Shown: positions 18,444-28,014, counted from the stretch's first letter. The stretch: 64,000 bases of DNA from Bacillus sp. EAC (GCF_002156875.1 NZ_NCSY01000004.1:62001-126000), one strand, 5' to 3'. Notes: a model not told the origin generated them from the letters alone. Program-made: numbers and translations.

Positions 18444-19184
18444 ATGAATCGATTTAAAATGATCCTAAGTTTCTTTTCAACCATTCCAGTAAAGAATTAT
18501 CAGTTTATCGAAACTGAGCTAGGTAAAGGAATACGAATGGTCCCTTTAGTTGGGGTACTATTTGGTATTTTACTGGGGATTAGTAGTGGGATCTTTTCGT
18601 TGTTTATAGACAGAGAGATTTGTGCATTTTTAATTCTAGTTATTTATTTGTTTTTGACAGGTGGCTTACATTTTGATGGGGTTGCTGACACTTGTGATGG
18701 AATATTTAGTCACAGGTCAAAAGAAAGAATACTAGAGATTATGAAAGATAGTCGCGTAGGAACATTTGGTGTAATTTCTTTAATTATATTGTTTCTCGGT
18801 GATTGGTTACTTTTAACTAAAAGCTCTTTATTCGTTATCTTTTTATTTCCTTTTATGGGACGATGCGTTGCACTGTTGACTTGCCGATTGAGTACATATG
18901 CTAGAAAAGAAGGTTTAGGAAACCAATTTATAATAGAAGCAAAGCATTCGAAATCACTATTTGTTTTAATTTTCTCCATCCTATTTGTTTTTGTAGGTAG
19001 TATTATTTTTCACCAATTAGAGATAATCGTTTCTGTTTGTATTTCACTTTTATTTATTTCTTGGGTAACAAAAAAAATAAATAAAAAGCTTGATGGCATT
19101 ACAGGTGACGTGATTGGATTTACGATTGAACTATCACAATTATGCTTTCTATTATTTGCTACAATTGGTGGGAAATTATTATGA
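18444..19184 (+). CDS. cobS: Adenosylcobinamide-GDP ribazoletransferase (cobalamin synthase)
   Basis: A membrane enzyme that joins adenosylcobinamide-GDP with alpha-ribazole (or its phosphate) to make adenosylcobalamin (phosphate). The CobS signature GGLHFDGVADTCDGIFSHRSKERILEIMKDSRVG is present in two adjoining pieces around residues 72-108. About six hydrophobic segments make up the rest. The length of 246 is normal. AGGAGA precedes the ATG. It overlaps the following phosphatase gene by 4 bp (ATGA). Confidence 0.96.
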   Translation: MNRFKMILSFFSTIPVKNYQFIETELGKGIRMVPLVGVLFGILLGISSGIFSLFIDREICAFLILVIYLFLTGGLHFDGVADTCDGIFSHRSKERILEIMKDSRVGTFGVISLIILFLGDWLLLTKSSLFVIFLFPFMGRCVALLTCRLSTYARKEGLGNQFIIEAKHSKSLFVLIFSILFVFVGSIIFHQLEIIVSVCISLLFISWVTKKINKKLDGITGDVIGFTIELSQLCFLLFATIGGKLL

Positions 19185-19777
19185 GAATAATCTTAATCAG
19201 GCATACAGAAAGCATAGGGAATAAAATGAAGGTATACGCTGGATCGACCGATTATGAATTAACAGAGTACGGCATAACACAAATTCATGTTGTTGTTAAT
19301 CAGCTTGAGAGAATACTAGATAAAGAATCCATATATAATCTTTTTTCTAGCCCACTTCAGAGATGTACGATTCTAAGTGAGGAGATTGGAAAGTCAATTG
19401 GTGTAGAAAAACATATAGATAATCGATTGAGTGAAACAAACTTTGGGTTATTTGAAGGTAAAACATACAATGATCTCATAAATGAATTTCCTGAGATACT
19501 CGATAAATGGAATAAGGATATAATTCATTTTCAAATTCCAAAAGGTGAGAGTTTAATAATGTGTGAAGAGCGCATTAGTTCTTTTTGTGAGGAGCTTAAA
19601 TGGAAAAATGAGGACTCAATAATTGTTTCGCATGGAGGAATCATTAAGTTAATTCTATTAAACTTATTAAATCTTGATATTAATCATTTTTGGAAATTTT
19701 TTACGAGCAATGGATGTATAATTGAAATCGAGCACAATGAAGGTTTTGGTTATTTAAAAAATATTATTCAACTTTAA
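19181..19777 (+). CDS. Histidine phosphatase, probable alpha-ribazole phosphatase (CobC-like)
   Basis: A phosphoglycerate-mutase-fold phosphatase. RIILIRHTES carries the phospho-His, SSPLQRCTILSEEI is the second motif, and the C-terminal SHGG holds the second catalytic His. The ATG at 19181 is chosen because it overlaps the cobS stop by 4 bp; the frame is open further upstream but that runs inside cobS. Its place between cobS and the alpha-ribazole transporter argues for the CobC role of removing the 5'-phosphate in nucleotide-loop assembly. The fold alone does not fix the substrate. 198 residues. Confidence 0.87.
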   Translation: MRIILIRHTESIGNKMKVYAGSTDYELTEYGITQIHVVVNQLERILDKESIYNLFSSPLQRCTILSEEIGKSIGVEKHIDNRLSETNFGLFEGKTYNDLINEFPEILDKWNKDIIHFQIPKGESLIMCEERISSFCEELKWKNEDSIIVSHGGIIKLILLNLLNLDINHFWKFFTSNGCIIEIEHNEGFGYLKNIIQL

Positions 19778-19794
19778 TAAGAGGATGAGGACAC

Positions 19795-20283
19795 TTGAAC
19801 GCAAAACGGATTGTTTTACTTTCGTTATTTATTGCACTCAGTGCAATATTATCTAATTTTAAGATTTTTTCTTCAATCGCATTTGATTCAATGCCAGCTT
19901 TTCTAGCTGCTATGATTATATCGCCAATTGCTGGTGGGATTGTTGGAGCACTTGGGCACATATTAACTGCATATACTTCTGGTTTTCCACTTACCGTACC
20001 TATGCATTTATTCATAACAGTCCAGATGTTTGCGATCGTTTGGATCTATGGTATTTTATTTAAAAAAGCGAACAAATATATCGCTATTATTATCGCAATC
20101 ATTTTAAACGGTCCAGTTGCTACATTTTTGAGTGGAGTTTTAATCACTTATATAGATGTAACTTTTACAGTAAGTGGCTTTTTTAAGGTAATGGTTATCC
20201 CATTAACAATCGTTTCGGCAGCAAATATTATTCTAGCATTCATTATTCAGAAGGTGATAAAACGTGCGCGTATCCAATTATAG
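19795..20283 (+). CDS. cblT: ECF transporter S component, probable alpha-ribazole transporter CblT
   Basis: A 162-residue integral membrane protein with about five or six helices and the ECF S-component look (RIVLLSLFIALSAILSNF at the N-terminus; PIAGGIVGALGHILTAY). S components bind a vitamin precursor and work with the shared EcfAA'T module. Its position next to cobU, cobS, a CobC-like phosphatase and a CblS-like kinase matches the CblT-CblS pair known from Listeria and Geobacillus for alpha-ribazole salvage. Start TTG after GAGGATGAGG. It overlaps the next gene by 20 bp. Confidence 0.82.
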   Translation: MNAKRIVLLSLFIALSAILSNFKIFSSIAFDSMPAFLAAMIISPIAGGIVGALGHILTAYTSGFPLTVPMHLFITVQMFAIVWIYGILFKKANKYIAIIIAIILNGPVATFLSGVLITYIDVTFTVSGFFKVMVIPLTIVSAANIILAFIIQKVIKRARIQL

Positions 20284-21034
20284 AGATTTAACTTTATTGC
20301 AAATTGATTCGAATCGTTATTTTACGATTGCCTGTGATAGTTGTGGTGGAATAGGGATGAGTGAATTAGATATTGTAAAAGTTGAGGAAGAAATTGTTGG
20401 TTATTTAACGACAAGAGTTTGTCTTATAGAGACATTAGCATTCCGTGCAAAACCGACTGTTTTAATTAATACATTATGTGTTGAAATGGAAGGTAGGGGT
20501 AAACGGATATTAAAAGGAATTGATCGAGCAATTAAAGACTATAATAAAGCTCAATTTTATAATGAAGCTTTAGAAATAAATATAACGGGAAGTACTGAAG
20601 AAAATATACCTACACAACAAACAGGGATTGGCGTCACGTTGATGGGAGAAATTCAGTATCCAATTAATAAACGGGAAGCAAAGAAAGGTGCTTCTATTAT
20701 ATTGGTGGGTTACCCGAAGGTTGGACAAGAAGTATTAGATGAATTAAACACAAACTTTAATGAGATAATTGATTTTAGCGCATTAAAATACTTAACAAAT
20801 CATTCAAAAGTAATTGATGTTTTGCCCGTTGGTTCAAAAGGTGTAAGATATGAAATAAATGAATTGATGAAAACGCATAATAAAATGATTCATCTAGTTG
20901 ATCATCAAACAATTCCACTAGATAAGTCTGCAGGACCTGCTACCTGTGTATTAGCAGTTATAGAAGAAGATATATTGAAAGAGTTAAAAGAAGTTATTTC
21001 ACAGCCTATTACATTAATAGGTGAGGTTATTTAG
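20264..21034 (+). CDS. cblS: Probable alpha-ribazole kinase CblS (AIR-synthase-like)
   Basis: A 256-residue soluble protein related to AIR synthase/ThiL-like ATP-binding proteins. Visible features are FTIACDSCGGIG near residue 22-33, a likely metal/ATP site, and GIGVTLMGEI. In Listeria and Geobacillus, CblS phosphorylates alpha-ribazole taken up by CblT, bypassing CobT. The start is a GTG with AAGGTGAT 8 bp upstream. It overlaps the transporter gene, so translation is probably coupled. The name rests on gene order plus family resemblance. Confidence 0.8.
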   Translation: MRVSNYRDLTLLQIDSNRYFTIACDSCGGIGMSELDIVKVEEEIVGYLTTRVCLIETLAFRAKPTVLINTLCVEMEGRGKRILKGIDRAIKDYNKAQFYNEALEINITGSTEENIPTQQTGIGVTLMGEIQYPINKREAKKGASIILVGYPKVGQEVLDELNTNFNEIIDFSALKYLTNHSKVIDVLPVGSKGVRYEINELMKTHNKMIHLVDHQTIPLDKSAGPATCVLAVIEEDILKELKEVISQPITLIGEVI

Positions 21035-21064
21035 ATTAATGCATAATTGAATTGGAGAATTGAT

Positions 21065-22156
21065 ATGGCTAATGCGTTAAAGGATATATATAATGAAGAA
21101 TTTATCTCGAAAATAGCTAAGGCAATAAGCGAAGTTTACCCAACTTTCGATAATGAATCATTTTACGAAAAAGTGTTCAGCGGAAATTGGGAAGATAAAA
21201 CTTTAAAAGAAAGAATGAGACAAATTACGATTTGTTTAGGGGAAACATTACCAGACAATTATAAGGAAGCAATCACCATATTAAGTACAACTGTTGATAA
21301 ATTTCCAAAAAATAATTTAGGATGTATCTTCTTTCCAGATTTTGTTGAAGTATATGGTTTAGAAGATTGGGAGACATCAATAAATGCTTTAGAATTATTC
21401 ACTCAACATTCCACTTCTGAATTTGCAGTTAGACCATTTATTGTCCGAGATTCAGAGCGAATGATGAAGCAAATGTTATTATGGTCTAAGCATTCAAATG
21501 AACATGTGAGACGACTTGCAAGTGAGGGCTCACGTCCAAGATTACCTTGGGGAATGGCTCTTAAACACTTTAAAGAAGATCCCACAGCAATACTTCCAAT
21601 TTTAGAGAATTTGAAAGTAGATGAATCATTATACGTTAGAAAAAGTGTGGCAAATAACTTAAATGATATTTCAAAAGATCATCCAAAACTAGTATTGGAT
21701 ATTGCAAAAAAGTGGTACGGTGAAAATACGCATACGAATTGGATCATTAAGCATGCTTGTAGAACTTTATTAAAAAAAGGAAATGTGGAAGCATTAGCAA
21801 TTTTCGGTTTTGATGTTACTCAGTCAACTGTTCAAATTAATGACTTTAAAATTTATCCAGAAAATTTATGTTTGGGTGAGGACTTACATTTTTCATTTAA
21901 TCTAACGAGTGATCAGTCGTTAATGACTAAGGTTCGAATTGAGTACGCGATTGACTTTGTAAAAGCAAAAGGAAATAGGACAAAGAAAATATTTAGAATA
22001 ACAGAAAACACAATCGAAAAAGGAAAAACACTTTCTTACGATAAGGTATATTCATTTAAAGATTTATCTACTAGAAAACATTATAGAGGTTTACATACCA
22101 TTACAATACTAATAAATGGAACTGAAGTAATCAGTAAAGATTTTAGTATTGAGTAA
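21065..22156 (+). CDS. DNA alkylation repair protein, AlkC-like HEAT-repeat glycosylase
   Basis: A HEAT-like-repeat protein of the AlkC/AlkD superfamily. The AlkC-type signature VRRLASEGSRPRLPWGMAL lies near residues 151-170, followed by LYVRKSVANNLNDISKDHP repeats. The last ~90 residues look like an added Ig-like beta-domain, as in AlkC relatives. The family excises N3-alkylated bases. The ATG at 21065 is used (GGAG, 7 bp upstream); the frame opens at a TTG 18 bp earlier. It follows cblS by 30 bp but looks unrelated in function; a terminator lies after it. 363 residues. Confidence 0.88.
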   Translation: MANALKDIYNEEFISKIAKAISEVYPTFDNESFYEKVFSGNWEDKTLKERMRQITICLGETLPDNYKEAITILSTTVDKFPKNNLGCIFFPDFVEVYGLEDWETSINALELFTQHSTSEFAVRPFIVRDSERMMKQMLLWSKHSNEHVRRLASEGSRPRLPWGMALKHFKEDPTAILPILENLKVDESLYVRKSVANNLNDISKDHPKLVLDIAKKWYGENTHTNWIIKHACRTLLKKGNVEALAIFGFDVTQSTVQINDFKIYPENLCLGEDLHFSFNLTSDQSLMTKVRIEYAIDFVKAKGNRTKKIFRITENTIEKGKTLSYDKVYSFKDLSTRKHYRGLHTITILINGTEVISKDFSIE

Positions 22157-22403
22157 AATAAGAGACTCCTATAAAAATTTTCAACCGTTCTCTTTAAGAG
22201 TAATCGTAGGTATAATAACATATATAAAAACATCCATAATAGCAGGGCGATTCGCATTTGAAATTGCTCTGTTATTTTGATTTAATAGGTTTTTCTTAGT
22301 TAACAAGGCTATAATTAGTAAAATAAATCATTTGAAGATTAGCAGAACCATAATAATAATTTTGGTCTTGTTTTTTGTAGGTTCTTTAATGCTAATCCAG
22401 TTA
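22157..22403. other. Intergenic stretch after alkC, no gene
   Basis: Holds the alkC terminator and AT-rich sequence before the repeat. No ribosome site with an open frame was seen. Confidence 0.6.
22238..22282 (+). terminator. Terminator after alkC
   Basis: A 15-bp stem with three G-U pairs (22238-22252 with 22262-22276) and a T-rich tail. Confidence 0.75.
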
Positions 22404-22582
22404 TAAAGAAAGTGATTGGAACGGAAGGTGTGAGACTCCTGCGGGAGTAGCGGGTAGGGTGAGACCCCGCAGGTTTGCCCCGAGGAGGCTCAGCTCACGC
22501 CCCACGGAAAGCGAGCAACCTAGAGTGGAAATCGACGAAACTCCTAATTAAATAGCAGAAAGTTTTCGGAAACAGCCAAAAA
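22404..22582 (+). repeat. Dispersed intergenic repeat, short form (copy 4)
   Basis: One of the best copies. It reads GTGATTGGAACGGAAGGTG, GAGACTCCTGCGGGAGTAGC, GAGACCCCGCAGG, GAGGAGGCTCAGC, GCCCCACGGAAAGCGAGC, AGTGGAAATCGAC and ends GTTTTCGGAAACAGCCAAAA. CCTGCGGG pairs with CCCCGCAGG and can form a long stem. The internal cassette is absent. Confidence 0.85.
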
Positions 22583-22584
22583 GC

Positions 22585-22620
22585 AAGAGACTCCTAAACA
22601 ATTTCGGAGTCTCTTTTGAA
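22585..22620. terminator. Terminator at the acetyltransferase 3' end
   Basis: A 10-bp perfect stem (22585-22594 with 22606-22615) with TTTT on the plus side and a T-rich run two bases out on the minus side. Confidence 0.75.
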
Positions 22621-22643
22621 TGAATCATCATTATTTCAGCTCT

Positions 22644-23516
22644 TTATCCCTGCCTATTATACATCATCACATCTTCAGTCAAAGGGGTTAAACCTAATTT
22701 TTCTAGAATAATACCTTTTGGTAAATGAGATTTTGAAATGGTTACAATTTTTACTTTTCGATTATTATTTTCATTGTGTATTAGTGACATTAAATCATAA
22801 AAATATGGAATCGCTTTCTCATCAAAAGCAACAGCTAGAATTTCTGAATAGGCTGTATCTGGACGGATTGTTACACCGAAATAAGCGATTAGTTGTTCTC
22901 CTATTTTACATTCAACTGCGTAATCAAACTCGATCGATTGATAATATTCATTCATCATATTGATTTGTTCATTGGATAAAGCCTGCTGTTTTGTTTTTAA
23001 TTCTTTCCAAAGATCAAATGAAAACTGATCATTAATTTGATAAGAAAAATCAGGTATAGCTTGCATGTTTTTAATTAACATTGGATAATGGGCCCCTATA
23101 ATTTGGGACTGACTCGTAATCGAAAAGCCCTTTGACTCAAAATATTTAATTTGTTTATCCCACTGACCTCTAAATCGTTGAGCCAGCACTTTTCCACCAT
23201 ATTCTTCGCTAATTGCAAAATTAAATACTTTCGTAAATAATTCTTCTTGAACTTCACCCTCATATTCTGGCAAAACCCACGGGTAACCTAAAGAAACGAA
23301 TTCACCTTTTCCAGAAAAACTCATATATCCTATTAATGTTTCCCCATCAAAAGCAAAGTATCTAGACTTTGGATTAAATTCTGATTGTGATTCAAATAGT
23401 TTTGGAGATAGAGTAGGTTTCCACGCATATGGTAAAGATTTCGTAATTTTATTCCAAAAATCGTATTGCAATTCAAGATCTGTATGGCTCTCATAAAATC
23501 GATAAGTAATTGTCAT
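22644..23516 (-). CDS. GNAT-family N-acetyltransferase-like protein
   Basis: 290 residues with the general layout of a GNAT protein: an N-terminal helix and strand region (YRFYESHTDLELQYDFW), YFAFDGETLIGYMSFSGKGEFVSLGYPWVLPEYEG in the acetyl-CoA part, and a C-terminal half that looks like a second, degenerate GNAT unit (AVECKIGEQLIAYFGVTIRPD). AGGAAGGG precedes the ATG. Substrate unknown. It is single and flanked by a terminator. Confidence 0.7.
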   Translation of the reverse strand: MTITYRFYESHTDLELQYDFWNKITKSLPYAWKPTLSPKLFESQSEFNPKSRYFAFDGETLIGYMSFSGKGEFVSLGYPWVLPEYEGEVQEELFTKVFNFAISEEYGGKVLAQRFRGQWDKQIKYFESKGFSITSQSQIIGAHYPMLIKNMQAIPDFSYQINDQFSFDLWKELKTKQQALSNEQINMMNEYYQSIEFDYAVECKIGEQLIAYFGVTIRPDTAYSEILAVAFDEKAIPYFYDLMSLIHNENNNRKVKIVTISKSHLPKGIILEKLGLTPLTEDVMMYNRQG

Positions 23517-23628
23517 TTTTATGATCCCTTCCTAATAGTAACTAATCTAATATTATCAAATTTATGATGCGATTAAAGGTTTAATAATGAAATAATATGA
23601 AATTAATAAAATACAGTTGGAATAAAAA

Positions 23629-23655
23629 AAGAGATTGATTTAATATCAACCTCTT
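23629..23655 (-). terminator. Terminator after secreted protein gene
   Basis: On the minus strand an 11-bp stem with one G-U pair (arms 23645-23655 and 23629-23639) is followed by seven T. Confidence 0.8.
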
Positions 23656-23676
23656 AGACTTATTTTTAGAATTATT

Positions 23677-24732
23677 TTATTGGGCAGCTGGAATTTCAAA
23701 AGCGTCAGCAGATAGCTTTTCGCCATTAAATTCTACTGAATACTCAACTTTTTGAACTGTTGAAGTTGCATTTAATTCATCAATTGTAATGAAAGCGGAT
23801 GTTTTATCATCACTTAGTGTAATATTTTTAGGCGTAATAATTTGTTCAGTACCACCATTAATAATAACTGAGATTTTTAAATCGTTTGTTGTAAGTGATT
23901 TTACAGCAATGTCAAATTCAAGAGTTAATTTACCGTTAATAGCGTCGATATAATCAAGATCAGCAGTTGGTGGAGTGATTGCATCATTGTAAACTTCTAA
24001 TAAATCAGTATATTCTTTTGTTAATTCTTTTTTAAACAATACTGAAGTATGGCTTAATAATGGTTTAATTGATTTTAATACTGCATTCGATTTTGCTAAT
24101 TCTCCATCTTCTAGAAAACTAGTAACTTGTTCTAATTTATTTGAAACGCTAACGTCGAACTTGTACGTATTAAATTCACTTTTTTGTTCCATATATTCTT
24201 TCAGGAATATTCTTTTTGCTTTTGCATCAAATACCTTGTTATACGTATTAAATTGTTTAGAAGTTATATATTTTCCTAGTTTTTGATGTGCGATTTCTAA
24301 AGAATCAATGTCCTCATTTAGTATCGCTTCATTAAATTCTGATTCAATTTTTGTAGATGTCTCTAACAAAGTAGCAGCATTAAGATAAGGTTCAACTCGA
24401 CTTGTAATATACATTTTATATGTACTGTTTAACTCAGTTAAATACTTTTTCTTAGCACTTTTAGAATATTTTTGAACAGTTTTTTTAGAAGTAATATATT
24501 GTTTTTTTGCTTTGTTATATTCAGCAATAACAGTAGCCTTATTAGGTAATTTACCTGTCTTTTGGATTGGAGTGCTATATGTTGTGTAGGCTTTTTTCAT
24601 TTGTGCTTTCGATTCGTTTACTACTTTAGATACTTGAACTGAAGCCTTTGATGAACTAGGATTACCAGTTAAAAAGGCACTTGCAACAATTGCACTTACC
24701 GTAGCTATATTAATAATTGATTTAATTTTCAT
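23677..24732 (-). CDS. Fur-controlled secreted helical protein with C-terminal Ig-like domain, unknown
   Basis: I do not recognise the family. The 351 residues start with a signal peptide (about 1-30, ending SSSKA-S). A long, Lys-rich, mainly helical region follows (about 35-245) with repeated K-x2-Y patterns (EYNKAKKQYITSKK, KKYLTELNSTYKMYI). The last ~90 residues are predicted beta and Ig-like (LDYIDAINGKLTLEFD onward). There is no NEAT domain, LPXTG or cysteine. The shape recalls S-layer-type helical plus Ig proteins. Its promoter overlaps Fur-like boxes and it sits beside haem genes, so an extracellular role in iron or haem supply is inferred. Confidence 0.8.
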   Translation of the reverse strand: MKIKSIINIATVSAIVASAFLTGNPSSSKASVQVSKVVNESKAQMKKAYTTYSTPIQKTGKLPNKATVIAEYNKAKKQYITSKKTVQKYSKSAKKKYLTELNSTYKMYITSRVEPYLNAATLLETSTKIESEFNEAILNEDIDSLEIAHQKLGKYITSKQFNTYNKVFDAKAKRIFLKEYMEQKSEFNTYKFDVSVSNKLEQVTSFLEDGELAKSNAVLKSIKPLLSHTSVLFKKELTKEYTDLLEVYNDAITPPTADLDYIDAINGKLTLEFDIAVKSLTTNDLKISVIINGGTEQIITPKNITLSDDKTSAFITIDELNATSTVQKVEYSVEFNGEKLSADAFEIPAAQ

Positions 24733-24802
24733 TGAAAAAAAATTCTCCCCTCGGAAATAATTAGATAGAGTGTATATTGATTTAAGATCAAAAGTAATTA
24801 AT

Positions 24803-24854
24803 AACGATTCTCATTTTCAATTAAATCATAAATGTAAATGAGAAGCATTGTCAA
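24803..24854 (-). promoter_or_regulatory. Promoter with two Fur-like boxes for the secreted protein gene
   Basis: On the minus strand TTGACA (24849-24854) and TATGAT (24825-24830) are 18 bp apart. TTGAAAATGAGAATCGTTA (24803-24821 region) just downstream and AATGCTTCTCATTTACATT between the two boxes both resemble Fur sites. Confidence 0.75.
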
Positions 24855-24894
24855 TTGTTTTTTTGAAAATATTCAGTTTTATAAATTTAATAAA

Positions 24895-24942
24895 AAAGAA
24901 AAAATCCACTTTCCCGATAATCAGTTTAAAGGTGAAAGTGGA
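24895..24942 (-). terminator. Terminator after the HutZ-type gene
   Basis: On the minus strand TCCACTTTC (24934-24942) pairs with GAAAGTGGA (24905-24913), followed by a T-rich run. Confidence 0.7.
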
Positions 24943-24968
24943 GTATCTATTTTACTTTATCTTAGAGG

Positions 24969-25463
24969 TTATTTTTTATCTACAACAACATGGTCAAATC
25001 GATTTCCAGATAAATCAACTTCGAAAGCTGCACCAAAGCCTATAACATAGCGTCCAGAAGTTGGCGTAAGTTCAAATAATGACATATCTATACTACGTAG
25101 CATATTCATCATTGGTGCCCCATGAATTTCCTCGAATTTAGCAAAAATCTCTTCTTTATTTTCATTTCCGACATTTTCAGAAGTGCATTGGAAACGAACA
25201 CGTTCCCTCGCAAATAGATTCGGAGATTTTGATTCATCTGCAAGCAGCATGATATGAATCTGCTCGTTTGCTTCAATGAATTGATAGTGATCAGAAATTT
25301 TACTAATAAAAATATAAAAACGATCGTCATGTTTAACAAATGGGGCGTAACTAATAAATGGATCATCATTACGATCTTTCGTACTTATGACAAATGTTTT
25401 TGATTCATTTAAAAAATCAAAGTACTTTTGCTTTAACGAATCAATATTAAGTTGCTTTTGCAT
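24969..25463 (-). CDS. HugZ/HutZ-family haem-utilisation protein (split-barrel fold)
   Basis: A 164-residue protein of the pyridoxamine-oxidase-like split-barrel fold, in the HugZ/HutZ branch that breaks down haem in Campylobacter, Helicobacter and Vibrio. SKTFVISTKDRNDDPFISYAPF is the barrel start, LFARERVRFQC the middle, and GRYVIGFGAAFEVDLSG the strong family motif. A His six residues from the end (H158) could be the axial haem ligand by analogy. AGGAGG precedes the ATG. It diverges from the haem importer and has its own Fur box, so iron-limited expression is expected. Confidence 0.88.
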   Translation of the reverse strand: MQKQLNIDSLKQKYFDFLNESKTFVISTKDRNDDPFISYAPFVKHDDRFYIFISKISDHYQFIEANEQIHIMLLADESKSPNLFARERVRFQCTSENVGNENKEEIFAKFEEIHGAPMMNMLRSIDMSLFELTPTSGRYVIGFGAAFEVDLSGNRFDHVVVDKK

Positions 25464-25537
25464 AACAAACCTCCTAAGAATAGTAGAGAATTAATAATTA
25501 GCTTCTAAATTAAAAAATGATTAATAAGCTACTACAG

Positions 25538-25566
25538 ATGATAACAATTATCATTATCAATTTCAA
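25538..25566 (-). promoter_or_regulatory. Promoter overlapped by a Fur box, HutZ-type gene
   Basis: On the minus strand TTGAAA (25561-25566) and TATCAT (25538-25543) are 17 bp apart. GATAATGATAATTGTTATC (25540-25558) fills the spacer and matches the 19-bp Fur consensus at 17 positions. Confidence 0.88.
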
Positions 25567-25614
25567 CACAATTTTTTTATTATTTAGACTATATGTGAAA
25601 TTGCTACATATTTT

Positions 25615-25722
25615 AGGCTTTTTTTCTAAAGGATCTTTTCTAAAAGATTGTTTTTAAAACAAACTGTAAATAAAGTAGATGATTGGATCAGAATGAGCGA
25701 GATTTCAGGGGGGAGATAGAGG
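25615..25722 (+). repeat. Dispersed intergenic repeat, head only and decayed (copy 5)
   Basis: AGGCTTTTTTTC, AAAAGATTGTTTTTAAAAC, AAACTGTAAATAAAG and GATGATTGGAT match the outer head seen in the copy near 45.1 kb. The GC-rich core has decayed. Confidence 0.55.
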
Positions 25723-25819
25723 AGTCTTAGTGAATTTTTCAGAAGATAAACAAAGCATTTTTATAGAGTCATATAATTAAGAAAATATTAGAAGTATTAA
25801 AAAAAAATAAAAAATCTAA

Positions 25820-25887
25820 TTGACAACGGTTCTCAATGTAAACTATTATCAAGTCAGAGAGTGTAATTGATAATGATAATCATTAAT
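25820..25887 (+). promoter_or_regulatory. Promoter and Fur boxes of the haem importer operon
   Basis: TTGACA (25820-25825) and TATTAT (25844-25849) are 18 bp apart, with a Fur-like ACGGTTCTCAATGTAAA in the spacer. A second box, GATAATGATAATCATTAAT (25869-25887), matches 17 of 19 consensus positions and lies over the start of the transcript. Confidence 0.9.
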
Positions 25888-25909
25888 AATAAGTTGAGGA
25901 GTAATAATC

Positions 25910-26863
<954 letters not shown>

Positions 26864-26876
26864 GAATTGTACATAT

Positions 26877-26926
26877 AGGGTGTCGTGAGATTTAACTCAT
26901 ACTGTATTTCATGTCACCCTTTATTA
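26877..26926 (+). terminator. Intercistronic hairpin between binding-protein and permease genes
   Basis: AGGGTGTCGTGA (26877-26888) pairs with TCATGTCACCCT (26909-26920) with one mismatch and one G-U pair; a short T run follows. It is probably a partial terminator or 3' stabiliser that raises binding-protein mRNA over the rest of the operon. Confidence 0.5.
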
Positions 26927-26946
26927 CTGTCAATGGGGGAAGTTTT

Positions 26947-28014
26947 ATGATGGAAAGGCAATCTAATGTAGCTCAGGCACAGATTGAACCAACTACAAAT
27001 AATGAAAATAGAACACATCCATACACGAAAAAAAGAGTATCTGCTTTAATCTTTTTATTAGTATCAATTGTTCTTGTTGCTCTTTATTCCACAATTACTG
27101 GAAGTGTTAAGCTTAGTTTACATGAAGTGTGGGAAGGATTAACAAGCTCGAAGGACCCTATGTTGCATACAATTGTGTGGGAATTGAGACTACCTAGAAT
27201 TATAGTTGGATTAGTTGTTGGTATGTGCTTAGCAGTCTCTGGTTCAATCATGCAAGGTGTGATGAAGAACCCACTTGCAGATCCAGGTATTATCGGGGTT
27301 TCTTCAGGAGCTGCATTGATGGCAGTTATCATTATGATTCTTCTTCCACAATACATTTTATTACTACCAATCGCTGCTTTTTCTGGTGGGTTTGTAACAG
27401 CAATGTTAATATACGGACTTGCTTGGCAAAATGGTTCTTCCCCTGCAAGAATAATTTTAGTGGGAGTTGCAGTTAACTCGGTGATTGGCGCGTTTATGAG
27501 TGCATTAATGCTATTATTTAGCGATCGAGTTCAAGCAGTATTACCTTGGATGGCTGGTGGAATATCAGGTGCATCATGGGATCAAGCGAAGCTCGTTTCA
27601 ATTTATGCATTACCGGCATTAGTTTTATCTTTATTTGCAATAAAACACATTAAAATTCTTAACTTGGGTGATGAAGTAGCCAAAATTTTAGGTCATAATG
27701 TTGAACGTAGCAGATTTTTCCTAATTTTAATTAGTACATTTTTAGCAGGCATAGCTGTAAGTGTTTCTGGCTTAATTGGTTTTGTAGGACTTGTTATTCC
27801 TCATATAATGAGAATGATCGTGGGAAATGACTATAGGTATGTATTACCTTTATCTGCACTTGGCGGAGGCGTATTTTTAGTGTTTTCCGATACGATTGCA
27901 CGAAGCTGGTTTGATCCAATCGAATTACCAGTTGGTGTTTTACTATCCTTCTTAGGTGGACCATTCTTCTTATATATTCTTAATAAAGGAGGAAAAACAC
28001 GTGCTTTTAACTAA
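26947..28014 (+). CDS. Haem ABC transporter permease (FecCD family)
   Basis: A membrane subunit of the haem importer. The start is one of two adjacent ATG codons after GGGGGAAG; the frame is open 36 bp further up. The 355 residues have about nine or ten helices and the BtuC/FecCD signatures ELRLPRIIVGLVVGMCLAVSG, QGVMKNPLADPGIIGVSSGA and GLIGFVGLVIPHIMRMIVGND (the ATPase-coupling region). The stop overlaps the ATPase start by 14 bp. Confidence 0.94.
   Translation: MMERQSNVAQAQIEPTTNNENRTHPYTKKRVSALIFLLVSIVLVALYSTITGSVKLSLHEVWEGLTSSKDPMLHTIVWELRLPRIIVGLVVGMCLAVSGSIMQGVMKNPLADPGIIGVSSGAALMAVIIMILLPQYILLLPIAAFSGGFVTAMLIYGLAWQNGSSPARIILVGVAVNSVIGAFMSALMLLFSDRVQAVLPWMAGGISGASWDQAKLVSIYALPALVLSLFAIKHIKILNLGDEVAKILGHNVERSRFFLILISTFLAGIAVSVSGLIGFVGLVIPHIMRMIVGNDYRYVLPLSALGGGVFLVFSDTIARSWFDPIELPVGVLLSFLGGPFFLYILNKGGKTRAFN

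Larger units (their letters stand above)
25464..25909. other. Divergent regulatory region of the haem locus
   Basis: Contains two promoters with Fur boxes (listed) and a decayed repeat between them. No coding frame with a ribosome site was seen. Confidence 0.7.
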
